A stretch of DNA of 19,051 nt, taken from assembly GCA_031265645.1 (NCBI GenBank), contig JAISCJ010000074.1, positions 1 to 19,051 on the forward strand, given 5' to 3'. The notes beneath the pieces are model-generated. The model was not told where the DNA came from and did no database searches. It saw only the letters and a program-made list of their open reading frames with translations. The stretch is from Holosporales bacterium. GTDB lineage: Bacteria; Pseudomonadota; Alphaproteobacteria; BNTO01. The position numbers and the translations under genes are program-made. Each line of letters starts with the position of its first letter. Position 1 is the stretch's first letter. Below are positions 7,707-16,091 of this stretch, piece by piece.

Positions 7707-9437
7707 ATGAAAAAGTACTTATTCGGAACTTTGGCGTTGTGCTTATTTTTAAGCCCAAGGGCCTTGCCTGAAAACGAATCGGATGATGATGAAGATTCCG
7801 TAATTGACGAATCTATTGCGCCGCCTAAAGCAGCAGAAGCGTCTTTCGATAATGCGGCGAACCAACTTGTTGAAGCTGTTCTGACCGCATCTCAGCGCGC
7901 AGCCTTAAAGAATGGCAACGAGCTAGAGCAAGAGATGAAAAAAATATGCAGGAAAATTGTTTCGGAGGCAATTGAAAAAAGCAAAGAACTTCGGGCACTT
8001 CGTTGCGACGTGTTAAAGGGATTAGGAGCTGGCAAAAACGCGAGAGGAGAGTTCCTTCCGGACCTAAGATTAACCGGAAGTTGGAACGCTCACCATGAAG
8101 CATATGGGCGCGAAGAAGACGCGAATGGGAAACGGGATAGCACAGTGAAAACCGAACATAGTGACACCTCTCGTACCGGGCCTGGTTTGACTGTAAATTT
8201 GGAACACGTGTTATTTAATGGAGGAGCTTCTGTGGCTGCAGTAAGGCAGACTAATTATGAAGCCAAAGCTGCATATGCTAACTATAAGGCAAAGGAAGGT
8301 GCTGCTATAGAGCAGATGTTAAAGCTTGCTTTTGACATAATTATGTACCGGTTAATTCTTCGATACAGTGAAATAACGACTACTGTTTATAAGGAAATCT
8401 TGAAATCCGAGCTAGAAAAGCTTAATGCTGGAGAAGTTGATCGCTCTGAAGTGGCTTTGACTGAGGCACGAGTTGCAAAATCAGAGGCAAAGTTATCAGA
8501 AATCAGGTCAAGACTGGAAGGCCTTGAGGGCGATCTTCTTCGTTTTACGGGTATAAACAGCAATGATCTTCCGCTTGTATTTCCTGATTTGGTAAAACTT
8601 TTGCCGAATACAATTGAAGCAGTAAAGGATATTGCTTCGAAGGAAAATAGCCAGCTTTTAGCAGGACATTTTGCTATTTTAGCAAGCAAAGCTGCGATAA
8701 ACAGGACAAAAGCTGGATATGCTCCAGTTATAAGATTAACGGCGGATACTGGTTTAAGCAAAAGGTATACATCTAGCGCAAATAGATCGAATAATGACAG
8801 TAAATATGGGTCACCCCGGGAAAACCGTGATAGCGTAGGCAGCGCTTCTATCGGACTGTCTGTGACATTGCCGATTGATATTAAGGGGTCTGTCAGTACG
8901 GGGCTTGGAGGCGCTCGTCAGGAATTTGTAAAAAACAGAATCAACGCGGACAAGGCCCATGGCGATCTTATGTCTGAGATCGAGACATATTGGGGTAACT
9001 TGAAAAACAGGAAAGATGCGGTCGACGCCAATAAGCGCCACGTAAAAGCTTGTATGATCCAGCTCCAGGCCTCATTGCAAGAACTTGCTGTTGGCGCGAA
9101 GGTTTATACGCAGGTGTTAAAGGCGCAGTCTGACGTTTTGGATGCGCAAGAAGCGTATGTTCAAGCTGAAGAGACGTATGTATTGGGCGTGCTGCATTTG
9201 TTGATGATGATGGGCCGATTGAATCCGCAAGCATTTGGTGCCGAAGCTCTAGACTTCAACGAACAAACTTCTGCCACGTATAAAGACCTTGAATATACGC
9301 CAACTGACAAGGATGAAAAGAATGACGCGAAAAAAGACGAACAAACGAAGCAAAACCCTGAGTCTGTTGTTTATGTAAAGGATGACAACGAGACGAAAAT
9401 CTACCCTGCAAAGGTTGAAATGAGGCCGATTTTTTAA
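7707..9437 (+). CDS. TolC-family outer-membrane efflux/secretion channel protein
   Basis: A trimeric outer-membrane channel that joins an inner-membrane exporter (RND, ABC/type I or MFS) to the outside. The signal peptide MKKYLFGTLALCLFLSPRALP begins at ATG 7707, which has AGGGA four bases upstream. ATG 7692 is a close alternative; the frame stays open to TTG 7632, an unlikely start. Two OEP repeats of long helices follow, with the typical AxxxYxxxxLxLLxxMGRL ending seen as VQAEETYVLGVLHLLMMMGRL. Two features are unusual: an acidic segment after the signal peptide (ENESDDDEDSVIDES), and a hydrophilic Lys/Asp tail of about 60 residues after the last helix. No exporter or membrane-fusion partner is present in the window, so its substrate cannot be read from context. 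A type I secretion role is possible but unproven. Confidence 0.88.
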   Translation: MKKYLFGTLALCLFLSPRALPENESDDDEDSVIDESIAPPKAAEASFDNAANQLVEAVLTASQRAALKNGNELEQEMKKICRKIVSEAIEKSKELRALRCDVLKGLGAGKNARGEFLPDLRLTGSWNAHHEAYGREEDANGKRDSTVKTEHSDTSRTGPGLTVNLEHVLFNGGASVAAVRQTNYEAKAAYANYKAKEGAAIEQMLKLAFDIIMYRLILRYSEITTTVYKEILKSELEKLNAGEVDRSEVALTEARVAKSEAKLSEIRSRLEGLEGDLLRFTGINSNDLPLVFPDLVKLLPNTIEAVKDIASKENSQLLAGHFAILASKAAINRTKAGYAPVIRLTADTGLSKRYTSSANRSNNDSKYGSPRENRDSVGSASIGLSVTLPIDIKGSVSTGLGGARQEFVKNRINADKAHGDLMSEIETYWGNLKNRKDAVDANKRHVKACMIQLQASLQELAVGAKVYTQVLKAQSDVLDAQEAYVQAEETYVLGVLHLLMMMGRLNPQAFGAEALDFNEQTSATYKDLEYTPTDKDEKNDAKKDEQTKQNPESVVYVKDDNETKIYPAKVEMRPIF

Positions 9438-9447
9438 GTTCATCACG

Positions 9448-9467
9448 GGGGCTGACTTATCAGCCCC
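9448..9467 (+). terminator. Rho-independent terminator of the TolC-family gene
   Basis: A perfect 8-bp stem GGGGCTGA / TCAGCCCC with a CTTA loop, 10 bases after the stop codon. It is followed by AAGATTTTT. GC-rich, short and well placed. Confidence 0.85.
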
Positions 9468-9511
9468 AAGATTTTTGTGCGTAAAAACTTTAAAAATCTA
9501 ATGATGCAAAG

Positions 9512-9540
9512 CACACCATGGTCGGGGTATACTTGGTGTG
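9512..9540 (+). promoter_or_regulatory. Candidate promoter with inverted repeat ahead of the SH3-domain gene
   Basis: A -10 hexamer TATACT lies at 9528-9533, with a predicted start near 9540 and a leader of about 18 bases before ATG 9558. It is enclosed by an inverted repeat, CACACCA (9512-9518) and TGGTGTG (9534-9540), 15 bases apart. A dimeric repressor bound here would cover the -10 box. The -35 region is poor. The operator role is inference. Confidence 0.4.
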
Positions 9541-9557
9541 TTTAGCCTTTTATACCA

Positions 9558-10064
9558 ATGGCAACAGGGATGGCAAGCTTCGGCAAGTTCGTTTTTTTGA
9601 TTTTTTCTGGCATGCTGCTAATTCCTGAGCAAGGCGCAATAGGGAAAAACAACGAAACGCCAAGATTGCCACGCTTTGCATGCGTTAAGTCATCGAAAGC
9701 AAATCTTCACGTCGGGCCTGGACTTCAATATCCAGTAGACTGGGTTCTGACGCTAAAGCGCATGCCCGTGCAGATAATCTCGGAATACGGCCCTTGGCGA
9801 CGGATAAAGCTTTGTGACGATACAATCGGTTGGGTCCACAAAAGCGTGTTGTCATCAAAAAAAACCATCATGTTTAAAAGCGATTCTATAATATTTCATT
9901 CCCCATCGGAAAAATCTAAAAAGCTTGCTCAGGTAGGAAAAAACGTTGCCGCCATCATAACAAAAACAAAAAATGACTGGACGAAAGTTCTTGTTGTTGC
10001 TGAAGATGGCGAAAATTTTGCTGGGTGGGTTAAGACTCAGCGTCTGTGGGGAGCTACAGGTTAA
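9558..10064 (+). CDS. Exported SH3-domain protein
   Basis: A 168-residue protein with an N-terminal signal sequence (KFVFLIFSGMLLIPEQGAIG) and bacterial SH3-like repeats of the type common in alphaproteobacteria. The first runs from FACVKSSKANLHVGPGLQYP through PVQIISEYGPWRRIKL to GWVHKSVLS (about residues 40-100). A second, more diverged copy spans about 101-165 (IIFHSPSEKSKKLAQVG, then GWVKTQRLWG). Such proteins are periplasmic and are thought to bind peptidoglycan or partner proteins; no enzyme motif is present. ATG 9558 is used; ATG 9570 (MASFGK) would also keep the signal peptide. Neither has a good Shine-Dalgarno, and with a promoter so near the message may have a very short leader. It is a single-gene unit, convergent with nrdD. 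Confidence 0.85.
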   Translation: MATGMASFGKFVFLIFSGMLLIPEQGAIGKNNETPRLPRFACVKSSKANLHVGPGLQYPVDWVLTLKRMPVQIISEYGPWRRIKLCDDTIGWVHKSVLSSKKTIMFKSDSIIFHSPSEKSKKLAQVGKNVAAIITKTKNDWTKVLVVAEDGENFAGWVKTQRLWGATG

Positions 10065-10261
10065 AGGCAGTTTTATGATCTGTCTGCATGATTTTCAAAG
10101 TCATGAAGATAGCTTCTTCCTTTCCCATAATGCAGAAGTCTTTATCAGCTCAAAGCTGAAATGTAAAAAGATCAATCGACGGACAAACTTTACTACAACT
10201 CTAATTCCTTTATTTTTACTTGGACCCAAACACATGTGAAACAGTTTTATATTTTAAATTA

Positions 10262-10276
10262 TTCGAACTTTTCGAA
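10262..10276 (-). terminator. Weak candidate terminator of nrdD
   Basis: TTCGAA-CTT-TTCGAA forms a 6-bp hairpin with a 3-base loop, 20 bases past the nrdD stop. On the minus strand it is followed by an A/T-rich tract rather than a pure T run. Another hairpin, TCAGCT-CAA-AGCTGA, lies at 10145-10159 between the two convergent genes. Confidence 0.35.
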
Positions 10277-10296
10277 AAGACAGTTGACTCCCAGCG

Positions 10297-12549
10297 TTAA
10301 TTGGTCAAGAATCGTGTATTTTCGGATTTTTTCTCATGAAACATCAACCTCTCGCGAAATTCACTCTGTTTGCCAACATTAAAGCTATCCACGGACCGTA
10401 AATATCCCATGACTCTTGTCCAAACTTCACATTTTTGCCTTTGTGCATCTGCCGCGGCGTGCCCTCGTCGACTTTCGTCATCACATAAATGGCAATACTC
10501 GTGTTCCCCTGCTAGATAGCCGTGCTTGGGACAAATGGAAAACGTCGGAGTTATCGTAATATATGGCAATCGAAACATTGACGTCGCTTTTCGCACCATA
10601 TCCTTACACGCTTCGGCAGAAGATATACGCTCTCCCATGTAGAGATGCATAACGGTTCCCCCTGTGTACTTAATTTGGAGTTGTTCCTGAAGTGTTAACG
10701 CTTCAAAAGGATCGTTAGTATATCCGACTGGAAGCTGTGATGAGTTTGTATAATATGGCGCACTACTAGTTCCAGCTTGTAAAATTCCTGGAAAGCGCTT
10801 TTGATCTTCTTTTGCAAACCTATATGTCGTTCCCTCTGCAGGAGTTGCTTCGAGGTTGTATAGGTGTCCCGTTTGCTCTTGAAACGCGACCAAATTTTCG
10901 CGCATTCGATCTAGCAAGCGAATGGCCATTGCACAACCAAATTCGTCTGCTACACTGTGTTCGTCGTTCGTGAAATTGCGAACCATTTCATTTACGCCAT
11001 TTACACCGATTGTCGAAAAATGATTTCGAAGCGTTCCAAGGTATCGTTTAGTAAATGGGTATAATCCACAATCAAGATGGCGGGAAACTACCTGCCTTTT
11101 TATCTCAAGGCTCTGTTTGGCTAATTCCATTAATTCGTCCATGCGTCGCATCAAACCTTCTTCGTTGTTTGCGTAAACGTATCCAAGTCTTGCGGCATTT
11201 ATCGTAACGACACCGATTGACCCTGTCTGCTCTGCAGATCCGAAAAGGCTGTTTCCACGTTTTAGCAATTCGCGAAGATCAAGCTGCAATCGACAACACA
11301 TAGAGCGAATCATTCCTGGGTCAAGCTCTGAATTCACAAAATTTTGAAAATATGGCAATCCATACTTTGCCGTCATCTCAAACATGCTGTTTGCATTCTC
11401 ACTGTCCCAAACAAAATCCTTCGTTATGTTGTATGTAGGAATAGGAAACGTAAAAACTCTTCCTTTTGCATCCCCATTACTCATAACCTCAATATAGGCA
11501 CGATTGATCATGTCCATTTCAGCTTGCAGCTCGCCATAGGTAAAATCCATGGTTTTCCCAGCAATTACAGGATACTTATTCGCTAAGTCAGCAGGGCAAA
11601 CCCAATCAAACGTCAAGTTCGTGAACGGGCATTGAGATCCCCATCGTGATGGAACATTGAGATTGTAGATAAATTCCTGCATATTTTGCAGTAATTCGCT
11701 GTAAGGAACATTGTCGATTTTGATAAATGGTGCCAAGTATGTGTCAAACGAACTAAATGCCTGTGCACCAGCCCACTCATTTTGCAACGTTCCAAGAAAA
11801 TTCACGATTTGGCCCATTGCGCTAGACAAGTGTTTCGGCGGATTTGACTCAACCTTACCAGGAACGCCATTAAAGCCCTCCTCTAACAGCATACGAAGTG
11901 ACCATCCAGCGCAGTACCCCGAGAGCATGTCCAAATCGTGAATCTGAAAATCTCCTTCGCGGTGAGCCTTTGATACCAACTCAGGGTAAACTTCGTCCAT
12001 CCAATAATTGGCGACGACTTTTCCTGATAAGTTTAGTATCAGGCCACCTAGAGAATAACCCTGATTGGCGTTCGCATGTACTCTCCAGTCCAATTGATCA
12101 ACGTATTCATTAACGGACTGAATTACGTCCAACACGTTTCGCTTGTCACGACGCAGTTTACTATGTCTTTCCCGGTACACAATGTATGCACGCGCAGTCT
12201 TAAAGTGATTCGACGTGATGAGTGCTTGTTCAACGATGTCTTGAATCTCTTCAATAGACACGCCCATTGGATAGTTTTTGTGCCGAATTATTTTAATGAC
12301 TTGCGCTGCAACAAGGCGAGCTTCCTCTTCTCCAAACTCACTTGTTTCTGCTCCTGCCTTTGTGATTGCAGTCACGATGCGTTCTCTATCGAACTTTACT
12401 CGTTGTTGGTTTCGCTTCACTACTTCAGGAAGAACACCACCTGCCATATTTAAAATGCGACAATCGCTGATTTGATTAGCCATCACGCTCTCCATAACTC
12501 CAATGTGCCCTGTGTTGTTCCCCCTACGTTCTGCGTTCTGTTCGCTCAT
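10297..12549 (-). CDS. nrdD: Anaerobic (class III) ribonucleoside-triphosphate reductase
   Basis: A glycyl-radical enzyme that reduces ribonucleoside triphosphates to dNTPs without oxygen, using formate in the classical enzymes. It has 750 residues. An ATP-cone domain for allosteric control spans about 41-133. Cysteines in conserved contexts follow: C213 in LSGYCAGWSL and C418/C419 in RSMCCRLQL. Near the C-terminus is the metal-site motif CPKHGYLAGEHEYCHLC (C673, H676, C686, C689), then the radical loop YLRSVDSFNVGKQSEF with G726 as the expected radical glycine. The usual RPVxxWN is here RSVDSFN, a mild departure. ATG 12549 has GAGGA 8 bases upstream; about 40 extra residues precede the cone. 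The activase NrdG (a radical SAM protein) is not in the window and must be encoded elsewhere. The gene implies dNTP synthesis under low oxygen. Confidence 0.96.
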   Translation of the reverse strand: MSEQNAERRGNNTGHIGVMESVMANQISDCRILNMAGGVLPEVVKRNQQRVKFDRERIVTAITKAGAETSEFGEEEARLVAAQVIKIIRHKNYPMGVSIEEIQDIVEQALITSNHFKTARAYIVYRERHSKLRRDKRNVLDVIQSVNEYVDQLDWRVHANANQGYSLGGLILNLSGKVVANYWMDEVYPELVSKAHREGDFQIHDLDMLSGYCAGWSLRMLLEEGFNGVPGKVESNPPKHLSSAMGQIVNFLGTLQNEWAGAQAFSSFDTYLAPFIKIDNVPYSELLQNMQEFIYNLNVPSRWGSQCPFTNLTFDWVCPADLANKYPVIAGKTMDFTYGELQAEMDMINRAYIEVMSNGDAKGRVFTFPIPTYNITKDFVWDSENANSMFEMTAKYGLPYFQNFVNSELDPGMIRSMCCRLQLDLRELLKRGNSLFGSAEQTGSIGVVTINAARLGYVYANNEEGLMRRMDELMELAKQSLEIKRQVVSRHLDCGLYPFTKRYLGTLRNHFSTIGVNGVNEMVRNFTNDEHSVADEFGCAMAIRLLDRMRENLVAFQEQTGHLYNLEATPAEGTTYRFAKEDQKRFPGILQAGTSSAPYYTNSSQLPVGYTNDPFEALTLQEQLQIKYTGGTVMHLYMGERISSAEACKDMVRKATSMFRLPYITITPTFSICPKHGYLAGEHEYCHLCDDESRRGHAAADAQRQKCEVWTRVMGYLRSVDSFNVGKQSEFRERLMFHEKKSENTRFLTN

Positions 12550-12756
12550 GCTACATCCTCATCTATGCAATCCCCATGACAGTGTATTAGGTAGGATTAG
12601 CATTTTGTTATTCTTTTTTTGGTAAAATTATCTATATTGTTCGTATTTAGGGTTGAATTCCATCTACCTAGCACGAATGCTGGCAAAAATGCGATGGCAG
12701 CCTAAAAAGCTTTAGATTCCAAAAGTTTTTGATTTTTGATCGCTGTTTTTGAATAG

Positions 12757-12781
12757 TGCGCACAGTGCAAAATTGTGTGCA
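12757..12781 (-). terminator. Hairpin downstream of the ntrX-like gene
   Basis: TGCGCACA and TGTGTGCA pair over 8 positions with one G-U pair and a 9-base loop, 33 bases past the stop. There is no clear T run, so the terminator role is uncertain. It overlaps the inverted 15-mer shared with 5287-5301. Confidence 0.35.
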
Positions 12782-12813
12782 CAAACTAGTTACGTAAATG
12801 TCTCAAGCCCCTT

Positions 12814-14214
12814 CTATTCCTCTCCTATGTCACTTACGCTAATTCCTAAATTTCTTAATTTCCTGTGTAAAGCCGTGCGATCCATTCCAATAAACTTTGA
12901 CATGTGGGAAATATGCCCTCCGAAGCGTTTAAGCTGAGCTAATAAATATTCGCGCTCAAATGCATCTTTAGCCTCCTTTATTGGAAGGGACGAAATAGTC
13001 GCGCTTTTTTTATCCCACTCTTGGCTGAATTGATTTCCTTTTAAGACTTCAGCAGGAATGTCGTCTACATTAATCGACATTGAGCCATTGTTTATAGATA
13101 AGATCAAACTGCCTTCCAATGCGTTTTTTAACTGCTGAATATCTCCTGGCCAGGAGTATGATTCCAACAGCGTTAGTGCGTCGGCAGTTAGATTTTTTAA
13201 AGGAATATTTTGCGCCGCGGCAATTGCTGCCAAGAAGTGCTTGGATAACAAAGCTAGATCTCCACGTCTTGAAGAAAGCGGAGGAATTGATATCGATGTT
13301 ACGTGAGTTCTGTAGTACAAGTCTGTCGAAAAATCTGCGCTGCCAAGTAATTCATCTGGGCTCTTACTCGACCCCGTAATAATCCTCACATTTACAGAAA
13401 TTGAAGTTGATCCGCCTGTTCGAGTAAATTCGGAATCCTGAAGAAATTTAATCAGACGAATTTGCGCACTCATAGGAAGACTTGGAATTTCATCAATGAA
13501 CAAAGTCCCATTGTGAGCATTTTCCAGCATCCCAATCTTCCTTGGAGAGTGTTCATCCGCATAGATCGTTTCTAGCCCAAACAGTTCTACTTCAATCTGT
13601 TGAGGCGGAGTAAAAAAGCAATTTATAGAGAAAAATGATTGGTCTGCGCGTAAGGACAAATTGTGTACATAACGCGCAATAGCAGCACGATCGCAACCAA
13701 CGGGACCATGAATGCACATGCGACTATTTGTTGGAGCAACAGCATGAATTTGTTGCTTTATGTCTTGTACCTCACGACTGTCTCCTACAAGAGAGCAAAG
13801 AAAAGGAGCACGAACCTTTAGTTCATCGACTTCGCGGTGCAACTTCGCGGCTTCAATAGCTCGGCGAACGACCAGCAGTAGTCTATCAGCCTGAAACGGC
13901 TTTTCAATAAAATCGTATGCGCCTATTTTTATTGCCGATACAGCTGTTTCTACAGTGCTGTGCCCACTCATCATAACAACAGGGACATACGGATGATCTC
14001 GCATTATTGTTTCCAAAATTTTTAGTCCGTCCCTTGAGCCATCGCCAAGCCAGACGTCCAAAATGACGAGCCCAGGCTGGCGGGCTTTAATTGATTCCAA
14101 CGCGTGAACTCCGTCTAAAACAAAGCGAGCATTGTATCCTTCGTCATTTAAGATTCCGCTAACCAGATCACAAATGTCTGTTTCGTCATCAACTATTAGG
14201 ATGTCAACCGGCAT
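12814..14214 (-). CDS. ntrX: NtrX-like sigma54-type response regulator with degraded Walker A
   Basis: A response regulator of the NtrC superfamily. The receiver domain (about 1-120) has acidic D9/D10, phospho-acceptor D53 in VILDVWLG, S83 in MMSGHS and K105 in IEKPF. A AAA+ domain follows. Its Walker B (GTLFIDEI) is intact, but the Walker A reads GPVGCDRA where GxxGxGKE is expected, so the catalytic lysine is Arg and the preceding Gly is Asp. The GAFTGA sigma54-contact loop is absent, as is known for NtrX proteins. A Fis-type helix-turn-helix closes the protein (HISHMSKFIGMDRTALHRKLRNLGIS). The usual sensor partner NtrY is not adjacent. ATG 14214 (AGAGG just upstream) gives the normal short N-terminus MPVDILIVDDE; GTG 14238 with AGGG is an alternative. 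The protein probably acts as a phosphorylation-controlled DNA binder rather than a sigma54 activator. Confidence 0.9.
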   Translation of the reverse strand: MPVDILIVDDETDICDLVSGILNDEGYNARFVLDGVHALESIKARQPGLVILDVWLGDGSRDGLKILETIMRDHPYVPVVMMSGHSTVETAVSAIKIGAYDFIEKPFQADRLLLVVRRAIEAAKLHREVDELKVRAPFLCSLVGDSREVQDIKQQIHAVAPTNSRMCIHGPVGCDRAAIARYVHNLSLRADQSFFSINCFFTPPQQIEVELFGLETIYADEHSPRKIGMLENAHNGTLFIDEIPSLPMSAQIRLIKFLQDSEFTRTGGSTSISVNVRIITGSSKSPDELLGSADFSTDLYYRTHVTSISIPPLSSRRGDLALLSKHFLAAIAAAQNIPLKNLTADALTLLESYSWPGDIQQLKNALEGSLILSINNGSMSINVDDIPAEVLKGNQFSQEWDKKSATISSLPIKEAKDAFEREYLLAQLKRFGGHISHMSKFIGMDRTALHRKLRNLGISVSDIGEE

Positions 14215-14321
14215 GCGCCTCTGATCTCTAATCGGCACGTATGCCCTAAAATATCAAAAAAAACGAAACAACAAAAAAATAGTTAGTACTCTGCCTGAAC
14301 ACCCCACAGGGTTTGCGCATA

Positions 14322-14366
14322 TGATAAACGTTATTAAAATTTTAATAGCGTAGTAAACGTTTTAAA
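14322..14366. promoter_or_regulatory. AT-rich palindrome and repeated AAACGTT motif upstream of ntrX
   Basis: A perfect 16-base palindrome TATTAAAATTTTAATA lies at 14332-14347. It is flanked by two similar sites, TGATAAACGTTATTAAA (14322-14338) and TAGTAAACGTTTTAAA (14351-14366), sharing TAAACGTT. It sits between the lolD stop and the ntrX start, so it could be an ntrX operator or part of its promoter. It has no T run after a GC stem, so it is not a typical terminator. Confidence 0.35.
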
Positions 14367-14393
14367 AATATTCCTTGTTTGTCGCTTTTTCAT

Positions 14394-15152
14394 CTAACAA
14401 TGAGCAGGCCCAATCTGCCCAAGGTGTAACTCGACCCAGCGAGTAGTTTTTTTCGCCAGCTCAACATTGTGAGTCGCCACTACAGCAGAAAGTTGGTTAT
14501 TCTGAGCTAATTCGAGCAACAAGTCAAAAACGCTATGCGCCGTTATATCATCCAAATTGCCTGTGGGTTCGTCGGCGAGAATGATTTCAGGGGAATTTGC
14601 TAAAGCTCTTGCAACCGCGACTCGCTGCTGTTCTCCGCCTGAGAGCTGGCTGGGAAAATGATTTAGGCGATCCCCGAGCTTCATTTCATCCAGCAACATC
14701 TCTGCGCGTTCAGCTGCACCTGGTTTATGAGATATCAATAATGGCAGCATCACATTTTCCATCGCGGTCAATTCAGGAAGCAAATGATGGTATTGATAAA
14801 CAAAGCCGATATGTTCTCGGCGGACGTTATCCTTTGATACGGACGAATTTGATGTACGCGAAATAAATCGACATAACCTTTGGGTGAGCCGGCAACTATT
14901 TTGGCGTTGAACATCACTAACGCCAATGTACTCAAAGTACGTGCCCATAATGTCCACTTTGCCATGGGTCGGCGCATCAATTAAGCCCATAATTTGCAAT
15001 AGCGTCGTCTTTCCTGTGCCGCTTGCTCCAGTTAGTGCAACCACTTCATTCTTTTGCAACTCAAAATTCACGCCCTTTAAAATATCTAGCTTTATCCCAC
15101 TTGTTGTAGCGAACGTTTTTGTTATGTCTTGGAGTGATAATATTGGCGCCAC
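14394..15152 (-). CDS. lolD: Lipoprotein-releasing ABC transporter ATP-binding protein
   Basis: The ATPase of LolCDE, which extracts outer-membrane lipoproteins from the inner membrane and hands them to LolA. Walker [10 protein letters not shown] is at residues 42-50, the Q-loop at Q120 in the LolD-typical [12 protein letters not shown], the signature LSGGEQQR at 170-177, Walker [13 protein letters not shown] at 190-201, and the switch histidine is in VATHN. About 24 extra residues (roughly 88-111, rich in Arg and Ser) sit between the SDxxR segment and IGFVYQ, where LolD normally has only a few. The start is GTG 15152 with a weak GAAG upstream. LolC/LolE permease genes are not adjacent. An alternative is a MacB-type ATPase, but HHLLPE favours LolD. 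Confidence 0.92.
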   Translation of the reverse strand: MAPILSLQDITKTFATTSGIKLDILKGVNFELQKNEVVALTGASGTGKTTLLQIMGLIDAPTHGKVDIMGTYFEYIGVSDVQRQNSCRLTQRLCRFISRTSNSSVSKDNVRREHIGFVYQYHHLLPELTAMENVMLPLLISHKPGAAERAEMLLDEMKLGDRLNHFPSQLSGGEQQRVAVARALANSPEIILADEPTGNLDDITAHSVFDLLLELAQNNQLSAVVATHNVELAKKTTRWVELHLGQIGPAHC

Positions 15153-15284
15153 AGTGTTGCTTCGTACAGAAAATCACACATGATAGTAACAAATCAAGCA
15201 AGTGTAAACTTCCATAATTTGCTAGCTCGCATAATTTTGGTACGGTTGCAGAAGGGTTAAAAATTAATTAACAGCAGGGTTGAA

Positions 15285-16073
15285 ATGGACATTGAAGTAC
15301 GCAATGAACGCCGGATGCGCCATAAGCGGCGCCGCAATAAGCCAAAGCGGCAGATAAAATCATTCGTTCCGAATTTTTTAACGTTAAGCGGGATGTGTTG
15401 CGGCATATCTGGCGTGCATATGGCTCTTATCGGAAATATGAGTGCGGCAATTGTCGCGATCCTGATGGCTGCGTTCTTTGATGGAATTGATGGACGCACG
15501 GCTCGCAAGCTTGGGGTAAGCAGCCACTTTGGAGCAGAACTGGATTCTTTGTCTGACTCTGCGACGTTCGGAATTTCTCCTGCGATAATTGCTTATGTAC
15601 ATTCTCTGAAAACTCTCGGAAAGCTTGGTTGGGCAATTTCCCTTTTGTTCATCATGTGCATGGCGCTTAGACTTGCACGCTTCAATACCAGAGCCCTGGA
15701 AAAATCTGATCCTGTATGGATGGACGGATTTGGAACAGGAGTTCCCGCCCCTGCTGGTGCGTATCTATTGCTAATGCCTGTTATGCTATACCAAGGATTT
15801 GGACTTGCAATTCCCGTCTGGACAAATGGATTGTGGGCCATTGCAGTTTCGTGTCTCTTGGTAAGCAGAATACCCACTTTTCTGCCTAGCCACAAAGAAC
15901 ATGCAACGTCGCATAAACATTCCATGACAGTGTTGTGTGGTAGCGTAGTGTATATTGGTGCAGCGTATAGCTTTCCTTGGTGGACAATGATGCTTACGGG
16001 AATTGCATATTTAATATCACTTCCGTTTAGCGCGTCGAAAGCTTACAGCTGTCGTCGGAAACTATTAAATTAA
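15285..16073 (+). CDS. pssA: CDP-diacylglycerol--serine O-phosphatidyltransferase
   Basis: A membrane enzyme that makes phosphatidylserine from CDP-diacylglycerol and L-serine, the precursor of phosphatidylethanolamine. The CDP-alcohol phosphatidyltransferase motif DxxDGxxARx8Gx3Dx3D is complete, in DGIDGRTARKLG through GAELDSLSD. The N-terminus is highly basic (RNERRMRHKRRRNKPKR), then PNFLTLSGMCCG, the PssA-type first membrane segment. Further hydrophobic segments follow, with FGTGVPAPAGAYL as another family hallmark. The protein has 262 residues, usual for the alphaproteobacterial form. ATG 15285 has GCAGGG five bases upstream. It is followed 18 bases later by bioB, probably in one transcript; phosphatidylserine decarboxylase (psd), a common neighbour, is not here. 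Confidence 0.94.
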   Translation: MDIEVRNERRMRHKRRRNKPKRQIKSFVPNFLTLSGMCCGISGVHMALIGNMSAAIVAILMAAFFDGIDGRTARKLGVSSHFGAELDSLSDSATFGISPAIIAYVHSLKTLGKLGWAISLLFIMCMALRLARFNTRALEKSDPVWMDGFGTGVPAPAGAYLLLMPVMLYQGFGLAIPVWTNGLWAIAVSCLLVSRIPTFLPSHKEHATSHKHSMTVLCGSVVYIGAAYSFPWWTMMLTGIAYLISLPFSASKAYSCRRKLLN

Positions 16074-16091
16074 CGAACAGGATTTGGTTAC

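Noticed and set aside
12620..12660. Possible NrdR box upstream of nrdD (CAATATAGAT-like)
   Set aside because: Only about half of the NrdR consensus matches and there is no second box at the expected spacing.
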